Positions 27,132 to 37,400 are shown, counted from the stretch's first letter. The stretch is DNA of 64,000 nt from Helicobacteraceae bacterium (GCA_900766555.1 CAAFVR010000024.1:14777-78776), one strand, 5' to 3'. Notes: generated by a model not told the origin, from the sequence alone. Numbers and translations: made by a program.

Positions 27132-28337
27132 CTAGCGCAAACCGTAATTTTCAACGATAAAATCAATATCTTTATCGCCGCGGCCACTTAGATTTATAAG
27201 TATTTTTTGACCCTTTAGATCCGGTGCAATTTTGAGCGCATAAGCTAGCGCATGGCTAGATTCAATAGCTGGGATTATCCCCTCATTTTTGCTTAGCTCA
27301 AAAAATGCATCAATTGTCTCTGCATCATTAATTGCCGCCACTTCTGTGCGCCCAATCTCGCTTAAATATGCATGTTCTGGCCCAACGCTTGGATAATCAA
27401 GTCCACTTGCTATGCTATGCACCGGCGCTGGGGAACCAGAGCTATCTTTTAGCATTATGGAATTAAAGCCATGCATCACGCCCTCACTACCATAACTTAG
27501 CGTTGCGGCATGTTCGCCTAATTTTGTGCCCTTTCCAAGCGGTTCTACGCCAACTAATCTGACATCATCTTCAATAAATCCGCTAAAAATACCCATCGCA
27601 TTGCTGCCGCCGCCAACGCAAGCTGTAACTATATCTGGCAATTCGCCTGTTAATTCTAAAAATTGTTCTCTAGCCTCAACCCCCACTACGGCTTGGAAAT
27701 CTCGCACAATTTTTGGAAATGGATGCGGCCCAACCACACTACCTATTGCATACATGCAATTTATCGGATCTAGCAAATATGCATTAAAGGCCGAATCCAC
27801 CGCTTCTTTCAGCGTGCGCGCACCCTCTTTTACGCAAATCACTTTTGCGCCTAAGATCTGCATCCTAGTCACATTTGGATGCTCTTTTTGCATATCAACT
27901 TCACCCATATGTATTTCACATTCCAATCCAAAATACGCCGCTGCAGTAGCTAGCGCCACGCCATGCTGTCCAGCTCCCGTTTCTGCAATTAGCTTCTTTT
28001 TACCCATAAATTTTGCTAAAAGGCCCTCACCCATGCAATGATTTAGCTTATGTGCGCCGGTATGATTTAGATCTTCTCTTTTTAGATAAATGCCAGCTCC
28101 GCCGTATTTTTTGGTCAAATTTTTTGCAAAATAAATTGGTGTTGGGCGCCCTTGGAAATGCTTGCGTATAAAACGCAATTCTTGTATAAAACTTGCATTT
28201 TGCGCTATTAAATTATAGGCCTCATTTATTTGCTTCATTTGCTCGGCTATTTCAGGCGGCACAAATGCCCCGCCAAATTTGCCAAAAAAGCCCTCTTTAT
28301 TTGGGAATTGCTTTAAATATGATTTCTGCTTTTGCAT
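27132..28337 (-). CDS. trpB: Tryptophan synthase beta subunit, isolated from other trp genes
   Basis: A 401-residue PLP enzyme that condenses indole with serine to tryptophan. It begins with the TrpB1-type N-terminus GKFGGAFVPPEI. The PLP lysine is in LNHTGAHKLN near residue 93, the catalytic-region Glu in AETGAGQHGVA, the phosphate-binding loop is CVGGGSNAMG, and the monovalent-cation/COMM-side block is GLDYPSVGPEHAYL. It is the TrpB1 form that normally works with TrpA, yet no trpA or other trp gene adjoins it. The neighbours are the dpp and lut operons. It may salvage indole, or trpA may lie elsewhere. All catalytic motifs look intact. Confidence 0.93.
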   Translation of the reverse strand: MQKQKSYLKQFPNKEGFFGKFGGAFVPPEIAEQMKQINEAYNLIAQNASFIQELRFIRKHFQGRPTPIYFAKNLTKKYGGAGIYLKREDLNHTGAHKLNHCMGEGLLAKFMGKKKLIAETGAGQHGVALATAAAYFGLECEIHMGEVDMQKEHPNVTRMQILGAKVICVKEGARTLKEAVDSAFNAYLLDPINCMYAIGSVVGPHPFPKIVRDFQAVVGVEAREQFLELTGELPDIVTACVGGGSNAMGIFSGFIEDDVRLVGVEPLGKGTKLGEHAATLSYGSEGVMHGFNSIMLKDSSGSPAPVHSIASGLDYPSVGPEHAYLSEIGRTEVAAINDAETIDAFFELSKNEGIIPAIESSHALAYALKIAPDLKGQKILINLSGRGDKDIDFIVENYGLR

Positions 28338-28492
28338 ATGTATCCTTCATTTATCTTTTATTTTCTGTATTTTTATTAGTAGCGATTTTTATTTTATTAC
28401 GTGAGGATTATTATTTTGGTGCGCGAATGCACCAAGCAAAGCAGCAAAAAGTAGAGAAACAAAAAGGCGCAGCTAAAGCGTATTTAATTTGA
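28319..28492 (+). CDS. Possible small membrane protein (57 aa), low confidence
   Basis: A frame starting at ATG 28319, just inside the 5' end of trpB on the other strand, encodes one strong hydrophobic segment (FIYLLFSVFLLVAIFILL) followed by a charged Gln/Lys-rich tail. Most of it lies in the 235-base gap between lutC and trpB. The Shine-Dalgarno is weak (GGGA 12 bases upstream). AT-rich antisense DNA can produce such segments by chance, so this is only a candidate. The rest of the gap shows nothing else. Confidence 0.3.
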   Translation: MISAFAYVSFIYLLFSVFLLVAIFILLREDYYFGARMHQAKQQKVEKQKGAAKAYLI

Positions 28493-28572
28493 TAAATCAC
28501 TCTCGCCCTTTCGTTCTTTTATTTTTATTTTTAATTATCTTAGCCTTTTATCAAAAAATACACAAGTACTTT

Positions 28573-29214
28573 TTAATACAAAATAGTCACCGTAGCCTTT
28601 GGGCCATGCACTCCAAAAACCGTTTTTAGTTCGATATCTGCAGTACGCGAAGGCCCCGCTATAAAAAATATATTAGTGGGTAAAGCGCCATCAGTGTCTT
28701 TTAAAAATTTTAGCGCCTCAAACATATTACGATATATCTTTGTTTTATCAAGCAACATTATGCAAAATGGCGTAATTAAACTCGCAAGCCTAGGCGACTT
28801 TGGCGAACTTACAAAACCCATCGTGCCCAAATTTGCCACGCCACATCTAGCTTTAACAATCGCAGAATCGATGCTAAAAAGACTGCCTCGCATTTCCTCT
28901 ACATCTTTGTCATATGGGATTATTTTAATCTCATCTTGTGGCAAATCATTAATATTAAATGGCAGATCTAGCGCGCATAAAAGCTCTTTTGCCCCCTGCT
29001 TTTTGAGCACAGATACCACATCTTTTGCCAAATTTGCTGGATCTGATATGACCACCTCAGCCATATTTGACTTTTGCAGCGCTATGTAATTTTCAAGCAA
29101 ATTTTCATTATCAATATTTATGACATCTCTATATTCAGCGCCAAGATGCGAATTAAAATGCGCATTTGAATCTAGATTTTTTCTTATAGATGCCAATATG
29201 CTTTGTTTACTCAT
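28573..29214 (-). CDS. lutC: L-lactate utilisation protein LutC (LUD domain)
   Basis: A 213-residue LUD-domain protein. Recognisable blocks are SIDSAIVKARCGVANLGTMGF near 115, the Ser-Pro-rich SSPKSPRLASLITPFCIMLL, and the C-terminal FIAGPSRTADIELKTVFGVHGP, the characteristic ending of this family. With LutA and LutB it forms the flavin-independent, iron-sulfur L-lactate dehydrogenase complex that feeds lactate-derived electrons to the respiratory chain. Its start overlaps the lutB stop by eight bases. Confidence 0.9.
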   Translation of the reverse strand: MSKQSILASIRKNLDSNAHFNSHLGAEYRDVINIDNENLLENYIALQKSNMAEVVISDPANLAKDVVSVLKKQGAKELLCALDLPFNINDLPQDEIKIIPYDKDVEEMRGSLFSIDSAIVKARCGVANLGTMGFVSSPKSPRLASLITPFCIMLLDKTKIYRNMFEALKFLKDTDGALPTNIFFIAGPSRTADIELKTVFGVHGPKATVTILY

Positions 29215-30652
29215 ACACTACCCCCTGTATATTTTTGACTCTAGCATGCAATGTCGCATCAATTGGAGGGAAAGTGCGGAATTTCGTCCATTTATTAAGA
29301 ACTGGCATTAATGGATGAAAAATCTTGCCTAAAAATCCAAAATTGCGAGCAAAAAATAATATGCTTTTCCATTTTAGCGGAGATGTCGCAGCGCTCACGT
29401 AGCCATTCATTGCAAATTTTTCAAGCTTCTTTTCTTTCAATTTCGTATAGCCCAATACTTGGCCTGTGCCTTGTTTCACTTTTTCAGATCTGAGCTTACG
29501 GATCAACTCAGCTAGCGGTATTTTAACCGGGCATACTTCAGAACATCTGCCGCATAATGTGCATAAATTTGTGACATAACCAACACTATCGATCCCAAAA
29601 AGATGCGGCGATATCACCTCTCCAATTGGACCAGGATATGTGGAAATATAGGCATGTCCGCCGATTTTTTCATACACTGGACAGTGATTTAGGCAGGTAC
29701 CGCAACGGATGCACTCAAGCGATTGTATAAAATCTGGATTTTTTAACATGTTAGATCTGTTATTATCTAACAAAATGATATGCACTTCGCCTGGGCCGTC
29801 TTTTTCGCCCTCTTTTCTTGGGCTCGTTATGATATTGTTATAGCAAGTTATCATGCCTCCAACAGCACTTGGCGCTAATAGCGTATTTAAAATACTTGCA
29901 TCCTCAAAGCTTTCTACTACTTTTTCAATACCGCATATTGCCACATGCACATCGCATGCCGTTGAGCTCATGCGACCATTTCCTTCATTTTCAATAAGCC
30001 ATATTGCGCCCTCATCTGCGATGGCGAAATTCACGCCAGTAAGCCCCATTTTGAATGATTTAAATTCTTTTCTCAAATGCGTTCTAGCAATCTGATTTAA
30101 TTTTTCTGGCTCAGTCTCTAGCGGCACGCCTAGCTTTTGTGAAAAAATCTCACCAATTTCATTACGATTTTTATGAATTGCTGGCACAACAATATGCACT
30201 GGCGTCTCATCAATTAGTTGTATTATCAACTCGCCTAGATCCGTTTCAACGGCCCTAACGCCCTTTTCTTTCAAAAATTTATTTAAATGGACTTCCTCGC
30301 TAGCCATCGATTTACCCTTTAAAATCTCAGACACATTGCGAGTTTTGGCAAGCTCATAAATTATTTCATTACATTCAGCTGGAGTGCTAGCCCAATGAAC
30401 TTTGATACCATTTTTAGTGGCATTTTGCTCAAATTTCTCTAACATCAGATCTAGCTTTTCAAGCGATTTTTGCTTCACAGCTTGGCCGCGCGTACGCAAA
30501 CCTTCCCAATCGCTAAAGCGCAGTTTTAGCAGATCTTTGCGCTTAGCTTTTAGCGTACTCATAGCTGAGTGCAAATTCGCTTGCAATTGATTGTCGTCTA
30601 ATTTTTCTTCAATGATATTTTCAAAATCTTGAGTGGTTATTTGTTCTTGCAT
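29207..30652 (-). CDS. lutB: L-lactate utilisation iron-sulfur protein LutB
   Basis: A 481-residue protein. Its N-terminal two-thirds is a LUD domain (KSMASEEVHLNKFL, TGVNFAIADEGAIWLIENEGN). Two 4Fe-4S ferredoxin motifs follow, CIRCGTCLNHCPVY near residue 312 and CTLCGRCSEVCPVKIP near 362, each with a full set of four Cys. The C-terminal region is helical. It carries electrons within the LutABC complex at the inner membrane. The gene lies nine bases after lutA. Confidence 0.93.
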   Translation of the reverse strand: MQEQITTQDFENIIEEKLDDNQLQANLHSAMSTLKAKRKDLLKLRFSDWEGLRTRGQAVKQKSLEKLDLMLEKFEQNATKNGIKVHWASTPAECNEIIYELAKTRNVSEILKGKSMASEEVHLNKFLKEKGVRAVETDLGELIIQLIDETPVHIVVPAIHKNRNEIGEIFSQKLGVPLETEPEKLNQIARTHLRKEFKSFKMGLTGVNFAIADEGAIWLIENEGNGRMSSTACDVHVAICGIEKVVESFEDASILNTLLAPSAVGGMITCYNNIITSPRKEGEKDGPGEVHIILLDNNRSNMLKNPDFIQSLECIRCGTCLNHCPVYEKIGGHAYISTYPGPIGEVISPHLFGIDSVGYVTNLCTLCGRCSEVCPVKIPLAELIRKLRSEKVKQGTGQVLGYTKLKEKKLEKFAMNGYVSAATSPLKWKSILFFARNFGFLGKIFHPLMPVLNKWTKFRTFPPIDATLHARVKNIQGVVYE

Positions 30653-30661
30653 ATTGTCTCC

Positions 30662-31405
30662 TTATGCGTCTGCGTCAAGTCCGATTCTGCGAGCTAGAAA
30701 TTCATAAAAATGCATTGATTTTACGCCAACATTCATTTTATCCATCGCGCCACTTATATTTAAAAGGCAGCCGCCATCATTTGTTATTAGATATTCGATA
30801 TTTTTATTTTTAATATCATCGATTTTGGAATTCACCATTTTTTGACTAATTCCGGGCTCTTTTACCGCAAATGTCCCGCCAAAACCGCAGCATTCTTCCT
30901 CGCCATCTAATTCTAATAATGTTACATTTGATAACTGAGCTATTATTCTTTTGCAAGATGGGATGCATTTTGCCACGCGCAAAGCATGACAATTTGAATG
31001 CCATGTCACGCGCACTGGCTCTCCTCTATCTTCAAATTTAGCACCCAATACTAAATCGAGATATTCGGCCACTTCATATACTCTACCTGCAAATTCGCAT
31101 GCGCGTTCATAATGTTGTGTACCATGAAATAATTCTGGATAATCATGTTTCATCATCCCAGCGCAAGATCCGCTAGCTACCACAATTGGATATGGCTTAT
31201 CAAACAGATCCATGTTATAGAGTGCTACATTTTTGGACTCTTCAAAATAGCCGGAATTATAACTTGGCTGACCGCAACATGTTTGAGCACTTTTAAAAAT
31301 CACATTTGCACCAGATTGCTGCAATATTTTTATAGCATCTGCACAAGCTCGACTATATGACACGCTACCCACGCAGGTGGCATAAAAATAAATATTATTT
31401 TGCAT
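30662..31405 (-). CDS. lutA: L-lactate utilisation protein LutA (CCG-domain)
   Basis: A 247-residue protein with two cysteine-rich CCG domains: CCGQPSYNSGY near residue 43 and CCGFGGTFAVK near 170, each with partner Cys (ATCVGSVSY, WHSNCHALR). Such domains bind an unusual 4Fe-4S cluster, as in heterodisulfide reductase and GlpC. It is the first gene of lutABC. A 47-base gap with a short inverted repeat separates it from the upstream permease gene. No lactate permease (lctP) is adjacent, unlike in H. pylori. Confidence 0.92.
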   Translation of the reverse strand: MQNNIYFYATCVGSVSYSRACADAIKILQQSGANVIFKSAQTCCGQPSYNSGYFEESKNVALYNMDLFDKPYPIVVASGSCAGMMKHDYPELFHGTQHYERACEFAGRVYEVAEYLDLVLGAKFEDRGEPVRVTWHSNCHALRVAKCIPSCKRIIAQLSNVTLLELDGEEECCGFGGTFAVKEPGISQKMVNSKIDDIKNKNIEYLITNDGGCLLNISGAMDKMNVGVKSMHFYEFLARRIGLDADA

Positions 31406-31424
31406 TTGATCTCTTTTGCTTTGA

Positions 31425-31450
31425 CTTTATTAAAGTTTATCAAAATAAAG
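31425..31450. repeat. 7-bp inverted repeat upstream of lutA
   Basis: CTTTATT (31425-31431) and AATAAAG (31444-31450) flank a 12-base spacer in the short gap between lptG-like and lutA. It could be an operator or a weak stop for the upstream gene, but AT-richness makes chance occurrence plausible. Confidence 0.3.
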
Positions 31451-31452
31451 CC

Positions 31453-32514
31453 CTAAATGCGAAAATCAAGCAACCTATAACAATATATCGCGCCAACTAG
31501 TAACGCCAAAAGCGGCAAAAGCAGCATTAATTCCGGATTCAGCAATCCGCGCACAGCCAACTTCCCAAAGGCAAAAAATATCCCCCAAATCACAAGTGCA
31601 AAAATAATTAACATAAAACCAAGCACTGCAAAATTTTTATATCGGCTAAGTGTCGGAAAAAATGGCATTAATATAATCAAACTAAGAGGTACAAAAAAAG
31701 GTACGAGTATAAATGAGTACAAAATGGCTCGAATTTTAGATGAATTTGCAGAATCATTTTGCAGCAAAATAAGACTTTGAAAAGCATCCAAAATACTGAC
31801 ATTTGGCTTATTTTGATATATGCTATCTAGCACTTTTGGACGAAATCCTTTTAGTATTTTAAGCGTTTTTGCCTCATTTATTTGGAGCCCAGAGCTGCCT
31901 AGATCCGTTGACAAGGGCAATTTGGCAATTTTGGCATCCTTTAAAATCCAATGATTTTGACTAAAAGCTGCTTCATTTGCTTGTGTAAAACGCAAAAGCG
32001 AACGATCTTTTTGCAACTCAAAAACGCGAATATCTTGAGCTATTTGCAATAGCGGATTTACCCTGCCAAAATACACATAATTGCCGTTATAGCGCACTAG
32101 TAAATCCTGCGTGATATTAAAATTCTGCTTTGAAATTATCGCTTCTGCGCGCTCTTGTGCGTATACAAATGGAGTCGCATTAAGTCCAATATAAATTAAA
32201 ATAATCAAAAATGAAATTATCAAACTAGGCGCAAAAAGCCTGCGTTTTGAATAACCAAGTGCTAAAAATGCGCTAAATTGAGCGGATCCAATGAGTCCCA
32301 AATAAAAAACGATGCTAGTTAAAAGTAGCGATATCGGTAGCGTGTAATTAAAGGCATATAAAAATTCATATGAGAAAAATAATATTACTAAATTCGCTGA
32401 ATTTGGGAAATCATCCAAATGCTTTAAGCTATCAATGCCCACAAAAAAGGCTTGCAGGCCAAAAAATATGATCAAAAATAAGCGCAAATATCGTAAAGAA
32501 ATATAAGAAAACAT
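31453..32514 (-). CDS. LptF/LptG-family LPS export permease
   Basis: A 353-residue protein with membrane segments near residues 9-29, 50-75 and 95-115 at the N-terminus and three more near 265-350. Between them is a soluble beta-rich periplasmic domain of about 130 residues. This is the YjgP/YjgQ (LptF/LptG) layout. These permeases lift lipopolysaccharide out of the inner membrane with LptB. Position after pth matches an H. pylori gene of the same family. I cannot decide between LptF and LptG. It starts two bases after pth ends. Confidence 0.82.
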   Translation of the reverse strand: MFSYISLRYLRLFLIIFFGLQAFFVGIDSLKHLDDFPNSANLVILFFSYEFLYAFNYTLPISLLLTSIVFYLGLIGSAQFSAFLALGYSKRRLFAPSLIISFLIILIYIGLNATPFVYAQERAEAIISKQNFNITQDLLVRYNGNYVYFGRVNPLLQIAQDIRVFELQKDRSLLRFTQANEAAFSQNHWILKDAKIAKLPLSTDLGSSGLQINEAKTLKILKGFRPKVLDSIYQNKPNVSILDAFQSLILLQNDSANSSKIRAILYSFILVPFFVPLSLIILMPFFPTLSRYKNFAVLGFMLIIFALVIWGIFFAFGKLAVRGLLNPELMLLLPLLALLVGAIYCYRLLDFRI

Positions 32515-32516
32515 GA

Positions 32517-33161
32517 TTATTCCTTCATATTTCCTATCTTCATATTTTCTTTTTTTACATTTTCTATTTTCTGGGGCTCTCTCTCTTGTGTCTTTTGGGC
32601 CTTTTTAGTAAATCCATTTTGCATAGCAATAAAATCTTGCGTTTTTATTAGACAAAGTAGCGCATCTTTGGCGTGAGATATCAGATCTGATGTATCGGCA
32701 CTAAAGCGTGAGAGCACATGCGCTGTTATATCATGCGCTTTAATTTTTGTGATCTCATCTATTTTACCAATGCCAAAACGCAGGCGATAAAAATCCTCTC
32801 CAATATGAGAAATGATACTTTTAAGCCCGTTGTTTCCGCCACTTGAGCCATTTTGTTTAAATCTGATATGGCCAAAATCTAAGTCCAAATCATCATGTAT
32901 AACTAGGATATTTTCTATTTTGTAAAAATTTTTTATAGATCTTATTGATATGCCAGAATTATTCATAAAAGTTTGTGGCTTTGCCAAAATAAATTCGCAA
33001 GTATTGTTTTTATATCTTGCAATTAATGCCTGAAATGATTTTTCAAGCTTAAAGTTCACGTCCAAATCACGCGCTAGCGCATCAATTATGCTAAATCCGA
33101 TGTTATGACGCGTAAATTCATAGCGCGCGCCGATATTACCAAGCCCTGCGATTAACCACAA
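32517..33161 (-). CDS. pth: Peptidyl-tRNA hydrolase
   Basis: At 214 residues it is slightly longer than usual (about 190) because of a Lys/Glu/Asn-rich tail. It recycles tRNA from aborted peptides. Visible active-site blocks are GLGNIGARYEFTRHNIGF, with the catalytic His near residue 20, the Asn of FMNNSGISIRS near 66, and HDDLDLDFG with the conserved Asp near 92. It starts directly after the rplY stop and is followed by the LPS permease gene. Confidence 0.95.
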   Translation of the reverse strand: MWLIAGLGNIGARYEFTRHNIGFSIIDALARDLDVNFKLEKSFQALIARYKNNTCEFILAKPQTFMNNSGISIRSIKNFYKIENILVIHDDLDLDFGHIRFKQNGSSGGNNGLKSIISHIGEDFYRLRFGIGKIDEITKIKAHDITAHVLSRFSADTSDLISHAKDALLCLIKTQDFIAMQNGFTKKAQKTQEREPQKIENVKKENMKIGNMKE

Positions 33162-33698
33162 TTATTTAGCTTTAACAACGCCTAATATCGCCACTGCTGG
33201 CTTTTCTAAAATTTGTATATTTGCATTTATCGGTATATCTCGCACCAATATCGAATCGCCAATATCGAGCTTTTCTACATTAATTTCAAATGCACTTGGG
33301 ATATCTTCAGGCGCGCCAAAAACTGTAAGCACCTTTTTGGAAGTTAGCAAAACGCCCTTATTTTTAAGTCCAACTGGTATACCAACGGATCTAACGGGCA
33401 CTTTGTAATTAGCCTTAATGCCTTTTTGCGCTAATAATAAATCCACATGTAAGATCTGGCCGCTTACCACATCTCGCTGATATTCTTTAATAGCTACGTC
33501 ATAAATCTTGCCATCTAGGCTAACTTGAAAAACTAAGCTTTGCTTAGCTTTGACTTCTCTTATGAAATCGTTATTTTTAAAAGCGCAATGCACATTCAAA
33601 GCGCCCTTACCATAGATATTGGCAATTAGATAACCATCTTTTCGCAAAGCCTTTGTGCTAGCTTTTGAAATACTCTCTCTAATTTTACCTTCTAACAT
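33162..33698 (-). CDS. rplY: 50S ribosomal protein L25 (general stress protein Ctc)
   Basis: About 178 residues. The N-terminal L25 domain binds 5S rRNA (LEGKIRESISKASTKALRKDGYLIANIYGKG), and a C-terminal TL5-type beta domain follows (VRSVGIPVGLKNKGVLL...). I place the start at ATG 33698, which has GAGGAAG just upstream; the frame runs back to a TTG at 33716 that would add MKKEEE. The neighbouring order rplY-pth-lptG-like is conserved in H. pylori. A 73-base gap separates it from the S4-domain gene. Confidence 0.92.
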   Translation of the reverse strand: MLEGKIRESISKASTKALRKDGYLIANIYGKGALNVHCAFKNNDFIREVKAKQSLVFQVSLDGKIYDVAIKEYQRDVVSGQILHVDLLLAQKGIKANYKVPVRSVGIPVGLKNKGVLLTSKKVLTVFGAPEDIPSAFEINVEKLDIGDSILVRDIPINANIQILEKPAVAILGVVKAK

Positions 33699-33771
33699 TT
33701 CTTCCTCTTTCTTCAAAATTAATTAAATAAAGCTTTGATTCTATCATATTTGCTGCGCTAAGTGCTAGCGG

Positions 33772-34017
33772 CTAGATCTCTTTTACATATTGCGCGCTTA
33801 AATCTTTTGGGATGGACTTTTTTTCTGGGATTTTTAGCACTTCAAATTCGCGCGTTTTATCAAGTAATTTGAGACTTATTTTATCGCCAACTTTTACCTT
33901 GCTTGATTTTTGCGCTAATTTAGCATTTATAAAAACTACATTGTTATCGCACATATCAGCAGAAATTGAGCGGCGTTTTGTCACATTTGTGGTGGATAAA
34001 AACAGATCTATGCGCAT
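33772..34017 (-). CDS. Small S4-domain RNA-binding protein
   Basis: At 81 residues it is made up almost entirely of an S4 RNA-binding fold: RIDLFLSTTNVTKRRSISADMCDNN, then VFINAKLAQKSSKVKVGDKISL. It is of the Hsp15/RqcP class, which acts on stalled 50S subunits or other structured RNA, but the target here is unknown. The gene's first base is shared with the stop of the Sua5-like gene. H. pylori has a similar stand-alone S4 protein. Confidence 0.8.
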   Translation of the reverse strand: MRIDLFLSTTNVTKRRSISADMCDNNVVFINAKLAQKSSKVKVGDKISLKLLDKTREFEVLKIPEKKSIPKDLSAQYVKEI

Positions 34018-34490
34018 TATCTAATCCTTTTAAATCTAGTTTTACCAAGACGTAATATCTGGCTGCTTTGTCCCTCAAAAATACCTCGGCTATCAAGCGC
34101 TAAAATATCACAGATCCGAAGTGAACTATCCATATCAAAACTTTTATCATGCAAATTAGCTGAACTTGCAAACATCATCCCAAATTCGCGCAAAAACCAA
34201 GCATGCAATTCATCTGTATTAATCCTAATTGCGCAATTTTCGGGCATATTTATATCTGCTACTTTTTTTTGCTTATTTTGATATATAAAAGTTATTTTGC
34301 TCCCTCTTCTTATCGCTTTTTTAGCATATCTTGGCGCGCGCACAAGCTTTTTTAACTCACTTAAATTAGATATCTCTAAAAGAGCTTTTTGATCTAATTC
34401 TCGATTTTTAGCCGCATTTAATGCTGCCGCATTTTTACTAAAAAATCCAGCTGTAGTGTCACTTTGTGCGCAAAAAATTAAATTAATCAA
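34017..34490 (-). CDS. Compact Sua5/YciO/YrdC-family protein, likely threonylcarbamoyl-AMP synthase
   Basis: A 157-residue protein, shorter than E. coli TsaC (190). The hallmarks of the YrdC fold are recognisable: a Lys-x-Arg pair in NAAKNREL near residue 28, the basic strand GSKITFIY near 63, and FASSANLHDKSFD near 108 (family SxANxSG). Such proteins make threonylcarbamoyl-AMP for the t6A37 modification of ANN-decoding tRNAs. Campylobacterota are known to carry short versions. It overlaps the end of carB by eight bases. Whether this is the only TsaC in the genome cannot be seen here. Confidence 0.72.
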   Translation of the reverse strand: MINLIFCAQSDTTAGFFSKNAAALNAAKNRELDQKALLEISNLSELKKLVRAPRYAKKAIRRGSKITFIYQNKQKKVADINMPENCAIRINTDELHAWFLREFGMMFASSANLHDKSFDMDSSLRICDILALDSRGIFEGQSSQILRLGKTRFKRIR

Positions 34491-37400
34491 GCAGAAATTC
34501 TTGCAAAGATTTGACCTCTGGGATTGAATCTTCGTTTACAAAAAGGCCAGATCCGATATTTTTAATATTTCTTAAACTTTTTATAGCCTCTATCGCCGCT
34601 TTTGCGCCAGTTATCGTGCTTAGATATGGGACGCCACTTTTTAGCACTTGCACGCGAATTATCTTTGCATCAATTTTGCTTGGATTATTTTCGCTCGTAT
34701 TAATAGCTAGTGAAATTTCGCCATTTTTCAGCGCATCTTGGATATTTGGGCGGCCTTGGTGAATTTTTAAAATCTTTGTAGATTCTATGCCTTCTTTACT
34801 CAAAATATTATGCGTACCCTCCGTGGCTACGATTTCAAAACCTAATCTTTGCAGATCTAGCGCGATTTCGCCAGCATGTGTTTTATCTCGCTCAGACAGA
34901 GATAAAAAAACGCGCCCACTTAGCGGAAGCGCATTTTTGCTCATTATTTGCGATTTCGCAAAACTCATACCAAAATCATGCGATATGCCCATAACTTCGC
35001 CCGTACTTTTCATTTCAGGGCCCAAAAGTAGGTCAGATCCGCTCATTTTGTCAAATGGAAAAACAGAGGCCTTAAGCGCGATATGCGAATGCTTTTGTCC
35101 ATTTTTTGCTCTTGGTTCATAGATATTGCAAATTGTCCCATCTATACTAAGTTCATATACTTTAACAAAACTGCCAAATTTGGAATAAAAATTAAGCGCA
35201 TTTGCAAGTGGAACATCCAGCATAACTTGCGTTGCCACTTTTGCAAGCGGTATCCCGCAGGCCTTACTCACAAATGGCACAGTACGGCTTGCGCGCGGAT
35301 TTACCTCAAGAATATATGGCCTATTTTGATATATCGCAAATTGAACATTCATAAGGCCAATCACGCCTAACTTTCGCGCGATCTTCGCAGATGTAAGCGC
35401 AATTTCTTCTAAGATCTTTTGATTTAGCCCAATTGGCGGCATAATACTTGATGAATCCCCACTATGTATCCCAGCTTCTTCGATATGTTGCAAAATAGCC
35501 CCAATAAAAACATCCCTGCCATCGCATATGCAATCTACATCAAGCTCAATTGCACCCTCCAAAAATCTATCAATCAAAATTGGACTATCTCCGCTAACTT
35601 CGATTGCATCATTCATATAATTTAATAACTCAGCTTCATTTTGCACTATCCGCATAGCCCTGCCGCCAAGCACATAACTTGGGCGTACAAGCACGGGATA
35701 TCCGATATTTAAAGCCACAACTTTAGCTTCATCTATGCTAAAAGCTATGCCGCCTTTTGGAGCATTCAAATCATTTTCTTTTACAAAATTATTAAATCTA
35801 TCCCGATCTTCTGCCCTATCTATCACATCAGCGCTCGTGCCTAGGATATTAAAGCCAGCTTGCTTAATTTTCTGCGCTAATTTAAGCGGTGTCTGTCCGC
35901 CAAAATGCACGATAATTCCGTGCACATTTTCGCGCTCTAGCACATTTAGCACATGCTCAAAATCAATTGGCTCAAAATACAAAACATCGCTTGTGTCATA
36001 ATCTGTAGATACGGTCTCTGGATTGCAGTTATACATAATGCTTTTAATCCCCATATCTTTTAGCGCAAAAGCCGCATGCACGCAGGCATAGTCAAATTCA
36101 ATACCCTGCCCTATACGATTTGGCCCCGAACCTAGGATCAGCACTTTTTTATTTGCATCCTTTTTATCTTTATTTTCATCAAAATATACCGGAGCAAAAG
36201 AGCTATAGAGATAGCTTGTTTTAGCATCAAATTCGCCAGCACATGTATCTACAAATTCAAATTGCGCCTTTATGCCCAGATCCGATCTAGCCTTGCGCAC
36301 GGCCTCTTCTCTCTGTCCAATATGCTTGCTGATAAAGGCATCTGAAAAGCCCATCTGCTTTGCCTCTATTAATAACTCTTTATTTTGCAAAATATCCTTT
36401 GTGATCTTCTTTTCAAAATCAACTAGATCTTTTATTTTGTGCAAGAAAAATCTATCAATTTTGCAAAGATCATGCACTTGTTCTATACTTAAACCATTTG
36501 CAAAAGCTTGCGCTATCGCTAGAAAACGCGTTGCATTTGGACGCAATATCTCAGATTTCACTTGCTCTAAATTTAACTTATCTATCCTATCAAGCCCGCA
36601 AATCCCAAGCTCAAGACTGCATAGCGCTTTTTGAAAGCTCTGATAAAAATTAGAGCCAATAGCCATGACCTCGCCAATACTTTTCATGCTGGTTGTAAGT
36701 GTTGAATCCGCTTCTTTAAATTTCTCAAATGCAAAGCGCGGTATTTTGGTCACAATATAATCGATGCTTGGCTCAAAAGCGGCTGTCGTTTTTGTAATGT
36801 CATTTGTTATTTCATCAAGCCGAAAGCCGAGTGCCAAAAGCGTTGCCACCTTTGCGATCGGATAGCCAGTAGCCTTTGAGGCTAGCGCGCTAGATCTAGA
36901 AACTCGCGGGTTCATTTCTATTACAACCATGCGGCCATTATCTGGATTTATCGCAAATTGCACATTGCTGCCGCCCGTATCAACGCCGATTTCGCGCAAT
37001 ATTTTAAAACTCGCATCGCGCATTCGTTGAAATTCTTTATCTGTTAGCGTAAGTGCTGGCGCAATAGTTATCGAATCTCCCGTGTGCACGCCCATCGGAT
37101 CTAGATTTTCAATACTGCAAACAATTATGCAATTATCAGCCCTATCGCGTATAACCTCCATCTCATATTCTTTCCAGCCCAAGAGCGATTCTTCAATCAA
37201 TATTTCGCCAATTGGACTAGCATTTATCCCGCTAGTTACTAGTTCACGATATTCCTCGATATTGTATGCTACACCGGATCCACCGCCGCCAAGCGTAAAG
37301 CTAGCGCGGATAATTAACGGAAAAGCAATATGATTTAGCACATCTAGCGCTTCATCCAAACTATAAGCATAAAAGCTTTTTGCGACATCACAGCCAATTT

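Noticed and set aside
28193..28318. First part of the plus-strand frame opposite the trpB 5' end
   Set aside because: Antisense to conserved trpB codons; only the part beyond 28319 leaves the gene and is kept as a weak candidate.
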